DNA of 64,000 nucleotides. Origin: Lojkania enalia (taxonomy: Eukaryota > Ascomycota > Dothideomycetes > Pleosporales). A program made the translations under genes and the position numbers. Position 1 is the stretch's first letter; every line of letters begins with the position of its first letter. The notes beneath the pieces were generated by a model that was not told where the DNA came from, searched no databases, and worked only from the letters and a program-made list of their open reading frames with translations. This document shows, in pieces, positions 36,050-46,500 of the stretch. The stretch is from contig ML986786.1 in assembly GCA_010094045.1 (NCBI GenBank), positions 1 to 64,000 on the forward strand, written 5' to 3'.

Positions 36050-38071
36050 TTATTCAACGTTTTCCTTCGATTCCGCATCTATATCCTTCCTCTTAAAGCT
36101 CTCTTCCAAATGCACCTCCACATGATTTGTAAAATACTTACTCGGATCCCGCACACACACCGCACAAAGCGTTGCCACAACTCCAAACGGAATACTTGCA
36201 ATCCAGGTGATCCGAAACCCATGTGCATATCCCAATCTTGTCGCCTCGACATAGAATCCCCAGACCTGCGCAGGCAAATTTACCATAGACTGTGCAGTTG
36301 GGACGCCCACAATCGTTAGCTTCACAGCTTGAACCAAAATTGGAATGTCCTCTGATGCAATGAAGTTGTTTGTTGCGGTTCGGATGATGCGTTGGGGAAC
36401 CTCTTTATCCGCAACTTGTGTGAAGATAGACGAAAGAATTACGGAGCCAACGGCGCCGCCAACGCTCCTAAATGTGCCTATCAACCCAATTTCAACGCCA
36501 AGATCGCGTTGTGGGACATTCAATGAAGCAGTCGTATAGCAGAGTAGCGTGATCCAGCCGAAGGGCAGCATGGCGAGGAATTGACATGCCATAAGCCAGC
36601 CAAGGTTATTTGGTGTGATGAGCGCCGCGAACCCGAAGAAAAGGGTTTGCATCAAGTTGGCAAATATAAGTTGGAAGTGGACATGTTTTATATAATGGAC
36701 GAGAACGGGTATTAGGACTGAGCCGAGGAATTGCGATGCTCTAGGGATGAATCAGTGGGCCATGTAATATGAAAAGTGAAGACTCGATCAGCGCTTACCC
36801 TGAGGGCAATGAGTATATGCCAATTTTGACGGAATCCGGGGTATGTAAATAGAGGATTGCCTGTGCGTTTAAGGCTGCGGCCGCGAAGAATACCATGCCA
36901 GCCATGAACACGAGCACGATTAGCATTGAGAATTCTCGGAATATCTTGAAAAGGTACCAAGGGAATAGCGGATCTATCACGAGCCTTCCTAGTGCTCAGT
37001 CACGTGTCTAGTCATGTGATCTGCTAGTATAGTCCTATATAGCTCAGGCAGCTTATATAGCTCCTACAATCAACCTTCTTCCTCATCATCTCTCGCATCC
37101 CCTCGTGATAGGATCCTTTGGCACTATAAAATCGTATACGAACGCACCCAAGAACACTGATACGCCAAGAATCAGTGGCATCAAAGTCGAAGCGCTGCTC
37201 CATGGATAAGTATTCCCTCCTGAATTGAGACCATATAGGAATACTGCCAAGCCGGATATAAACATAAACGCACCGATGGAATCGAGCTCTTTGAACTCCT
37301 GCCATTTCGTTTTGCCATCGGGGCGAGGATGGCTGGGAGGGAAATACACAAGGAATGTTCCGATGAAAGAGAACGCTCCGTAGCCAATGCAGAGATAGAA
37401 TGACACACGCCAGCTCGCATCATCAAGTAAAGTAGTTGCGAGAAGGGTCCCTGGCGTTGCCCAGGTAGCGAGATTGAATTCGGTCCATGCGAGTGCTATG
37501 CCGCGAAATTTGTTTGGCACGATTTCAGATATCCCTATATACCAATCAGCGACCGGAGCTCAATGAGAATACAACATAAACTTGAACGTACCAGCATATG
37601 CCACAGACACGATCCCAATTGAGACCCCGAGCACAACTTCCCCCGCAATGAGCTGGTCCATAGAGTTCGCCGTTGCTGCGATAATACCTCCAACGATCGT
37701 CAAGAATTGTCCGAAAAGAATCACAACCCGCCGCCCAAAAATATCGCTTACTCTCCCAGCAACGCTAAATCCTACTGCTGCTGCAGCCCCCCATCCAGAA
37801 GGAATCCAAAAACTAATATCTTCGCCACCAAGTCTTTCGGAAAGTTGAACAAGGATCGGAGTCACTATCATGAACCCGAATATTATTGGGCAGTGAAGGA
37901 TGTACCTAGGAAGAGAGCAGACAGAATTACAGATGCAGTGATCTTTTCAATATGGTCGGGGTTGTCCTCCAAAGCCGCCTGGTGAGGGTCTTCGTAGCCT
38001 AGCGGAAGGTCCACGTTTTCATGGTGCGTAGCCCGGGCTCCGGATTCTGTTGTCTTTGGATGGTCCATCAT
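36050..38071 (-). pseudogene. Major facilitator transporter (TRI12-type efflux family), broken gene
   Basis: Seen, from 38,071: a hydrophilic N-terminus (MMDHPKTTESGARATHHENV), transmembrane segments, the MFS loop motif GRVSDIFGRR, EIVPNKFRG, then DPLFPWYLF and a C-terminal half with GTFRSVGGAVGS, ending at 36,050. Two clean introns: 37,535-37,591 (GTACGT...ATATAG, 57 bp) and 36,741-36,798 (GTAAGC...CCCTAG, 58 bp). Known: TRI12-type 14-helix pumps export fungal metabolites or siderophores at the plasma membrane. Lesions: in the first helix the frame slips one base near 37,890 (LFLGTSFTA to PIIFGFMIV), and a 136-bp MITE (36,975-37,110) splits the exon so that the frame ends in a TGA. Removing the element and one target copy restores VPKDPLFPW exactly. 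An automatic predictor could model this as coding with extra introns. It might once have served the NRPS 4 kb away. Confidence 0.8.
36975..37110. mobile_element. 136-bp MITE inserted in the MFS coding exon
   Basis: Perfect 9-bp terminal inverted repeats TATCACGAG...CTCGTGATA, flanked by the 5-bp target duplication GGATC (36,970-36,974 and 37,111-37,115). The interior has CACGTG and CATGTG motifs and no coding capacity. The insertion point is proven by the transporter reading frame, which becomes continuous when the element and one duplication copy are removed. No other copy was noticed in this window. The superfamily is not assigned. Confidence 0.85.
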
Positions 38072-39132
38072 ATGTCTCGGTCTCGTTAATGTGCTTCAAG
38101 TATTTTGACATTGAAGCGAAATGGTGGATAGAAATATCTGTTCTAACGCGAACCGAATTGTGCAAGTTCTCAGCATATGCGCCGATCCGCTCTGCGGATT
38201 ACGCATTGTGGTATAGGTGCAATGTGCGAAGTAGAGAGCAATTGGAATGATTGGATAAGAGCGGAAGTGAATTCCGGGATGGCCATGTGGGGCGCGAAGC
38301 TTTTTAGCCAAGTAACCTTCTATCATCCTGGGAGAGCGGGAGCTACCCCGCGTTTTTTGTTGCCGACAGATCCCAGATCTCCACACATACCAGTCCATCC
38401 ATGGCCTAGGTGGGAATTATCTACGGCTGCTATAAGGGTAAAAGAGGGTCTATTGTTCTGTGTCTGTGTCTGTGTATCTGTATTTTTGATGCAAGATCAA
38501 AGAACCTGCTTTCTAATGTGCAGTCGTAACTTCCCATAGCTTCACAAGCAGTCGCTCTCACCTGCACGTCTACCAGACGTCTCCTTCCATAACCGTGACA
38601 GCTGCTAGTTGGACTTGGAAGCCTTGATTTCTTACCCGCAAACTTGTGCTACAAAGTCGTGACGCAGGACTTCAAGAAACCTTCCTTCTAATAAATGCGT
38701 TGATCCATTGATATATGTCATTCATCTTGGTTCTCATGGATCCCTTTGACAATGACAATTCGTCCCAACACCCAGATTCCGTACTCGTTTTAGCTTAGTA
38801 GTCGCTTACCTAATAACACTAGCTGTAGCCATCGGATCGATAGGGACCACCTCTGGCTAAATCGATAGTAAGAGGAATCTAAAAGGCAAGTATTAGCTAG
38901 ATATTACAAACGTTGCGCTAGTGGGCTATATAGAAAGTGGATATTGTCCGAGCGTAGCATTAAGACCGAATTGTAATAGAGTAAGTAATCTTACCTTATA
39001 ACGTAGAGCGCGATTTTAAAGCCGCTTTCTAGATCTATGTCACGGACGCTCACGCGCAGTTGGTTAATCGCACTTCAGGCAGTCAACTCTATTGCTACGT
39101 ACTACGTGTGAATATCAAGACGTTGCGTGAAG
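38072..39132. other. Intergenic region upstream of the MFS gene
   Basis: It carries an everted CCG/CGG pair (ATCCG-N5-CGGAT, 38,185-38,199) about 115 bp above the transporter start, a possible Zn(II)2Cys6 regulator site, and a TGTGTC-type short repeat near 38,458-38,480. From about 38,770 the sequence becomes more AT-rich. No gene is seen; open frames at 38,050-38,539 have no domain features. Confidence 0.45.
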
Positions 39133-39142
39133 NNNNNNNNNN
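39133..39142. other. Assembly gap (10 N)
   Basis: Ten undetermined bases at the left edge of the second full-type pogo-like copy. The length is nominal, so the 5' end of that element is probably missing from the assembly. Confidence 1.
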
Positions 39143-40572
39143 ACGTACGCCTAAGCTTAAGGTTAAATTTAATTAAAAGTATAATTATTTAAGAGCTAAA
39201 TATAAGAATCTTAAAGTTATAGGAGGCTGGTTCTACCTTATATAGAATATAAAGGCTAAGTATAGTATCGTTAATAAAGATATATACAACTTTAATAAAT
39301 TAGGCTTTATAATAGGCGTAATATTAATAGGAGTAGTAGTTACTAGCTCTAAGAGACGGAATTAACTAAAGTAGCTCCAGCTAGGTAATTATAAGTAGAC
39401 TACAGTTATCTAGGGTATTAACGCGATAGGATGGGTAATACTACCTTTTATTATCTTTATAGGCATCTACCACCTCTCTATATAGTATAAAGAAGATAAT
39501 ATTCTACTAACCTAGGCTATATAGGTTATTAATAACAGCTGGACGATAAATAATATTAGTATTAAGTAGTTAAAGCACTTTAACGCGTATATAAAGAATC
39601 GTACTGTTAGTATATATTAATTGCTGATTCTCGACGGTTATAAAAGCTATAACTCGCTTAAATTTAGGCAGCTCTACGAGGAAAAGAATATTATTACTCT
39701 CTATATGCTTCTACATTCGTCGCACCTACTGCAGCTACTAGATATAGGTTGTTTCTCGCCTTTAAAGACTGCGTACGGGTGCTAAGTCGAGCAGCTAATG
39801 CGCGGTTATATCAACCATATTATAAAAATCGAGTTCTTACCCTACTTTAAAGCAGCTTTTAACGCAGCAATTACGAAGAGTAATATCCTAAATAGCTTTC
39901 AAGGCGCTGGCCTAGTTCTATTTGACCTAAATGCAGTACTATCGAAGCTTAAAGTTTAACTGTATACGCTAACACCCCCCACGGTCGAAGATATCCCTTA
40001 GGAGTTAAAAACACTAAGTAATCCTATCGAATTTGGGTTTTAATCTGCGTACGTTCGATTAAGAGTTTAAAAGCACCTAGATAGCTTGCCTACTTCAATA
40101 GTAGAGGCGTTTGAACAGTTCACAAAGGGTGCTGCGTATATGATGCATGAAAACGTACTATTGCGCGCTCAGGTCGCTAAGCTTTAAGCAGCTAATAAGG
40201 CCGCTATACAACGTTGATCGCATAAAAGAAAGCGTGTATAGAAGGAAGGCAACCTAATAATTGAATAAGGCGCTCGATTGACTGCTCTAAAAGAGTTTGG
40301 CGCTCGTACTGATAGGAAGAAGGGTAGGAAGAAGGCGCGCGTTGATGGAGACCAGCCGACTCAAAGGCGCTGCAGGCAGTACGGCGAGGCTGGGCATAAC
40401 TCGCGGACGTGTAAAAATGATGCTATAGATATAGAAGAATAGGCTACTATACTATATAGTACGATAGAATGCAAGAAAGTACAATATTTTGCGAAAAGTA
40501 GTCGCGATTTTGGTGTGGTCTTGGCATCATGATCAGCTCGCTTGGGTGATCAGCTCGCTTATGCTGTACGTT
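39143..40572 (+). mobile_element. Pogo/Fot1-like DNA transposon, copy 4 (5' end lost at the gap)
   Basis: It parallels about 30,480-31,912 from just after the 10-N gap to the shared right terminal repeat (GATCAGCTCGCTTGGGTGAT). It is less mutated than copy 3 and carries the same transposase blocks (NFNKLGFIIGV near 39,290, LLQLLDIGCFSPLKT near 39,730, CRQYGEAGHNSRTC near 40,370), still with TAG/TAA stops. It is nested against an older relative on its right. Dead or non-autonomous. Confidence 0.82.
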
Positions 40573-40946
40573 AAATAAAGTAGTAGTAAAATAGAAATAG
40601 CAGAAAAAAAGGCGGATTTAAATATAAAGGACCCTAATAAAAGTATAAAAAGAGATAATTATTGCTAAAAAGAATAATAAGGAGGAAACTTGGGTTATAA
40701 TACGCTAATTTAAGGTGCGATCAGGTACGAGCGGACAGTATAAAGCGTGCTATAGCTGCTGCGGTAAGACTAGGCATAATTCTCGTACATGCTAGAAGGA
40801 TATAGAGGTTTCTATAGAATAATCGCGCAAGTTGTAAATTGCTATTATATTACTTGGTTGTTAAGCTATACGTATATAAAGGTTGAAAAAGTTGATGGGG
40901 TGGACCGCTCGCTTGTATGGGCCGCTCGCTTGTAAGGTACGTTACC
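40573..40946 (+). mobile_element. 3' fragment of a related pogo-like element
   Basis: It contains a zinc-knuckle-like reading (CYSCCGKTRHNSRTC near 40,750) and ends with a doubled CCGCTCGCTTGTA motif (40,904-40,935) and TACGTTA, the same layout as the right end of copies 3 and 4 but clearly diverged. It abuts copy 4, which probably inserted into it. Confidence 0.65.
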
Positions 40947-41940
40947 TGGCTGAACTTCGGCCCCTCCTCGCCTCGACCTTAGTACTATACAAAGGAGGAT
41001 ACTATAGTATATTCGCGCTCGTCAGTCTTCAGTCCCATTTTTGGCCGTCGTCCTTATCGGCTACCAATGATGCTATATCTGCTGTTCCTTATAATGTCGC
41101 AATCCTACACAACGGTCTTAGGGAGTCCGATCTGAGCCTCGTTACACAGCTTGCGTTTGATGGGGCTCTGCTCGTGATCACGTAATTTTCACTGAGTCAT
41201 CTAGTGGCTTGGCATATACAAGAACTTAGCAAATTTTTCCCGGAGCCGTCAGGACTTCATCCTTCCTCAAATCCGCGTCTGGCTTCAACGCCGTCGCATC
41301 TCTAAGACTAGGGCATACTGCTAAGTCTCTCATCGCACAAAAGGTACAGTCCTCCCTTCACTTATACACCTCACTATTGTGATGAGTTTTCCAAAGAGAA
41401 ATTTATCGCGGCTTATGACACTCTTTAATGGGTGCTTGATTAGCAATTCTAAATACGCAACTTCTGATCTGCTTCGTCCATCTATCCTGACATTCGAAAA
41501 TTCTAACGTGCTCATCGCTGACATCAAAGCAGGCGCGGAGACATCTAGCTAAGCTGGCTGACTGTCTGTGTTATTGCCTGCCCGACTCTACGCCGCATCA
41601 GCCTGCATTAGCTCTGCCTTCGGGCCCGATATCCTTCATGCGCGCCGCTCGTAATCCGTCGCACCATGCCGAATGGTCTAGCATGGATCGGTACTGCATG
41701 ATATGATGTCCACGCATCAAAGATGGCCCTATTGATGATACATGCAGGCTGTTATAAGAGGACGGTAGGTATGATACACTTGGCCGGGGCTTTTCAGTAG
41801 GTATATATTCACCTATAGCCGAATAAACATAGCCGTGATACACAAAATCTCGCTCTATAGCTTGCCTGCTTCATGCTGTAATCTCTGTCGTCATAGTTCC
41901 TTTGTTATTCCTGTGCCCATATCTCTCTACTTGTTTGCCT
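40947..41940. other. Intergenic region downstream of the NRPS gene
   Basis: Ordinary composition. Open frames up to 100 codons exist, but one starts inside transposon sequence and the others lack any recognisable feature. No terminator or RNA gene was identified. Confidence 0.5.
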
Positions 41941-43560
41941 TTAATCTTTTTGCTGTTGGCTCAAGTAAAGCAGCAGTTCAAACCAAGATGGATGCTCAAC
42001 AACTTCTTCAATCCGGACACAATAACTACGCCTCTGCATATGGGCAGCAAGCTGACCTGCACTGCTCGCATCGCCTCCGAGGTCGAACAGAGACTCTGTG
42101 GAGTTGTCGCAGGGTATCTCTTGCGTAGTAAGGACATCGCACCAGGCCGCCCCGAGGGCTGCTCTCAAATCTGCAGAGCAACTTGCGAGAGTTGTTAATT
42201 GCTCGCTGGTAGGCGACACCCGTCTGAGACCCTTCTCATCTGGCAGTGGCAGCAAGGCCGACATATCATAAATCTCCCTCGGCGCGATAAGTGCCATAAG
42301 CTTGGCATCGGTCTTTGTGTATAACGTTGTGATTGTCTCGATCAGATCTGATGCCATTCTCTCCGCTACTGCCTGCGAAGCGACTTGATCCTTGAAACTG
42401 AGGAGGATCTCCATACCATCTTCGCCTGGCGTAGAGATGACATACACCTGAACGTCGTCAACATCACCGGTAGACAAGTCGGCACTATCGAAGTCCACCG
42501 CTCTACCTCGCGGACGGCGCTGTTCAAAGTTCTGATGGATGACCACAGAGCTGAAGAACGACCACTTGGCCCAGTCAGTGCAGTTGCGAATGATGCTCTG
42601 ACCGCCCATGCTCTCGAAGGGCGTGCTAGCTAGCTGCTGAGCAGCTACAGCTGCGAGGAGGTCTCTTGCTGTCCAATCCTGCTCAAGGATGATGCGATAT
42701 GGTATGATATTGACGCATGCACCAAAGATCTCTTGGCTGTCCGCTTGGCTGCGACCATGTATAAGACTGCCGAAGACAACGTCATCGGCCGCCGAGTGCC
42801 TGGCGAGGAGGTATGCCCAAGCTGCTTTGAGCACGTTGGCGAAAGTGAAGTCCTTCGAATTGATCATAGCGGCCGGCAGTGTCTTGACCACTTCCGGGCC
42901 GGCAGCATATCCCAGTTGAAAGGTAGATTGACGCCTGAGTTCGGTTCGAGTGCTGCCCTTAAGCAGCTTGCTCCAGTACTCTGACATTTTCTCTCCGTCG
43001 AGAAGTGATAGACTATATAGATGATGCGCAAATGAAGTTATCGCGTTGTTGACACACACCGATGAGTTGTAGTAGTCTTCGAATGCTGTCCACATTCGTC
43101 CAAGCGCTATTCCATCGTACTGAACATGTGACAGTCGAATCACGATTCGGTATCTCTGGTCTCTGGTTTGGCGAATAATGAAGAACTTCGTGAAAACATC
43201 CCCGAATCGCAAATCGGACTGCAAATCTTGTTTCTTCAGATGCAAAGTGAATTCATCGAGACTATCCGTTGCGGTCTCGAAAACTCTGCTGTCGAAATGA
43301 ACGTATCTGAGCACGATTTGAAGAAACACGTTCTTGTACGGGATGACGACTGTCCTTAGCATATCGAATTGCCGTAGAAGAGAGAGCAAAGCATGACGTA
43401 TTCTAGGAAAGTCGAATTTGTCCTTGAGATCCATGGTGTGATAGAACATCGAGCTGCGGGCGGCCGAGTATGTGCCCAGAAGATACCGAGTTTGCTGGTC
43501 CGTGACAGGCAGAATGTCAAGCACATTGTCTGTTGACAGACCGTACTCGGTCAGCTGTTG
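41941..43560 (-). other. NRPS terminal C domain and degenerate carrier
   Basis: The C domain (43,560-42,280) has ILPVTDQQTRYLLG and the active-site motif SHVQYDG (43,111-43,135), distinct from the internal C domains and like terminal cyclising C domains of fungal synthetases. It is followed by a carrier-like domain reading LFDLGGDASSAGQL: the Ser of GGDS is Ala (GCG, 42,067-42,069), so it should not accept phosphopantetheine unless the next Ser is used. The protein ends LSQQQKD, with the stop at 41,941-41,943. Confidence 0.85.
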
Positions 43561-46500
43561 TTCTATGGGTTGCTGACTTGCCGGTGGCAATAAAGAGAAA
43601 GGTCGATAGCCATGCTCAGCCACTCTCCACTTCTCGGTTCTTCTCTGCATTTGCATTGCCATTTGCGACAATTTAAAATTCCCAATTATGTCACGGACGG
43701 ATAGATCGAGTCCGTTATGTTGAGCTCTCATAGCGAGCTTCATGGCTTGAATGGAATCACCGCCGTGCTGCAAGAAGCTGTCATCTGCGGAGATGGATTC
43801 AATCCCAACATTGAGAACTTCACTCCACAGCTTCTGTAAGCAGAGTTCGGGCTCAGTCGACGGCATTCGGTGCTCTGTCTGGGCCCTGAAAGATGCTGTG
43901 AGCTCGTGTCGAGCCATACTTGCTCCGATGGCGCGCAGCCGCTTGCGATCTATCTTGCCAGACGAGGAGAGTGGCAGTTTTTCAATTGCGATATAAGCTG
44001 AAGGGATCATGTAAGCAGGAAGTAGGGCAGTAAGTCGGTCTTGTAGACCTATAGCCTTCTCTCTGACATCGTTATGCTGGGTGCTCTCTACAAAAGCAAC
44101 GAGTATCGGCTTGTCGCTGTCTCTTGGCGTCAATACCTCTGCCGCAACCCTTCCTGAAGGGTCGGCGTCGATGCAGGCTATCAGGTTGTGTTCCACGTCG
44201 CCAAGCTCGAATCGTTGGCCATTGATCTTAGTCTGGACATCCTTCCTGCCGATGAAGTTGAGTGATCCGTCAGAGCGGTAGGAGACGAGGTCACCCGTCT
44301 TGTAGAGACGTCCTCGACGGCCTTTGTGTCTGGTGCCATTGCCGCAGGAGAGCCACTCTGGCGAGTCAATGAATGATGCTTTGGTCCTTTCAGTATCCCT
44401 GAAATAGCCAGCTCCAACAAGTGGACCTTCCAGTAGTAGCTCGCCGACAGCTCCAATTGGGACTAGCCTCTGATGATCTTGGCTATCGACCACCCAAGTA
44501 CAGAGACCGAGGCCTCGACCAATACAGCTGGCTGAAGATGTCGCAGAGTGGCGCTCGAGCACTGCCATTGTCGCCTTAACCGTACATTCCGCGGGGCCAT
44601 ACATGTTGACTACGCGGGAGTGCGTTACCCATTGCGAAGCGATGTGGCCTGGAAGAGGCTCACCAGCGAAGACGATAGTCTGTATGCCACTGAGGTCAGA
44701 TGGCTGCAGTGCACCAGCAACAGATGGTGTTATATCTATGAAATTTGCTTCATAGGCTTTTACAGCGCCTGCGGGGTCATTACTTATTTCCTGCTGCGAG
44801 GGTATACAGATACATCCTCCCGCTGCGAGTGTGTGGACGAAGTTAGACCATGAGATGTCGAATGCGTACTTGGCAAGATCGCAGACACGACTCGATCTGC
44901 TGAAGCCAGTAGCAGCATGTTGGTGGTAGATTGCGCTGCTGAAGTTAGAATGAGTGATCACTGCTGCCTTTGGGGTGCCGGTGCTTCCCGAGGTGAACGC
45001 AAGATATAGATCGGCTGATGCATCGACAATTGGTAGTACAGGGGTGCTTGATGCCTTGAACGAGCTCAGCGTCTCTTCGCAGAGCACAATGACTTGTTGA
45101 CCTGTTAAGCCTTTTGCAAGCTCTAGATTGGCCAGGGACGACAAGATCACTGACGGATCAACCTCCCTTACAATAGCTTCAAGTCGGCTGAGAGGTAATG
45201 TTGTGTCTAAGATGACTGAGGCACAGCCAGCTTTCATGACTGCAAGCATAGCAACAGGAGTCCAGCGACTCTTCTCGAAGCATATAGGGATCACAGCGCA
45301 ATTCTTGCTGTAGCCATCACTTATGAGACTAAGGGCGATCTGCGTGGCAATGCTGTCGAGTTCTTGATATGTCCAGTCTCCATCCCACGCACAGATTGCT
45401 GAACAGTGTGGGTAATTTGCCGCATTCTGCTCGATTATTCCATGTACAGTGTGATCCATGGTGGCCGGGATGCTGGCGTTCCATTTCCATATTTGATCCA
45501 GATCTTTGCGTCCGGCAGTTTGAAGATCAGCTATCGTGAGTTTTGAGGACTGAGAGCTACATAGCTGTCGTAGAACGGATTCCAGTTGCGCCGCAAATGT
45601 CCCCACCTGATCCCTCGACATGATTTGCGAGTCAAATTTCATTCGAAGCTGTGCCCCATTAGCACCAAGGTCACACTCGATCGTGAGGGCGTAGGTGTCG
45701 AAGTCGGTCACTAGTTCGTCGACTCTGCCTTTTTCGCTACAGATCTCATCCTCTGCATCGATGAAGAGAGTATGAGGCTGTTCGGCCGCGGCTTGGGCCG
45801 AATGGACGAGCAGAAGCGTTTGGAAGTCGCAAGCATGTCGAGCGTCTGCGCTTATCTTTCGGATCTCCTGCAGACCTGTGTGCTCGAAAGGGGTCATGTC
45901 AAGCATCTGATCTTGCAGCTGACGGAGTAACTGGGATACACTGCTTCCTCTTGAGGTCCTCACACGGAGAGGCACGGTGGCAATTGTGGGAGCTATCATG
46001 TTCTCGATGCCATGGACCGGAACATGTCTGCCGTTCACCGTAACTCCAAAGATGGCCTCAGAGGAGTCGGTGTATGTAGCAATTAAAATTGCAAGAGCAG
46101 CTCGAACCATAATCGCAGCGGTAGCGTCTGTTCTCGGCCAGGAAAGATCTCGAATGTGAAACGCAACACCACAATCAGGGCTTGGTTGAGCTGACGAAGA
46201 CATGGAAGGAAATATTTGAGCTTCAAGCTGCTCGAATTGTGAATTCCAGAACTTGATCACAGCATCCTTGTTAGTGTCCTGTATGAACTTTACAAAGTTT
46301 TGGAAAGGTGGTGGTGGCTCGAGCTTTGGAACGCCTGCATAAGCAGCCTCCAGCATCTGCATCAGCCGTGGGATAGACCACCCGTCGTATAATGCGTGAT
46401 GTATGGTCCAGACAAAGGTAGAATGAGCCCCAATACTCGTTCGTATCTCTGAACCCACGAGAGATGTCCCAAGGCCCATTTCGGGTATCTCGGCCTCATT

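Noticed and set aside
35752..36319. Plus-strand open frames of 114 and 99 codons
   Set aside because: Antisense to, or just past, the end of the transporter gene; no domain features.
36969..37115. Treating the break in the MFS gene as a normal intron
   Set aside because: The segment starts TATCACGAG and ends CTCGTGATA with a 5-bp duplication, not GT...AG; the coding frame is restored precisely by removing a transposon plus one duplication.
38177..38539. 120-codon plus-strand open frame
   Set aside because: It lies in the transporter upstream region, includes a TGTGTC repeat giving a Cys/Val run, and has no signal of selection.
40883..41185. 100-codon plus-strand open frame
   Set aside because: It starts inside the terminal repeat of a pogo-like fragment.
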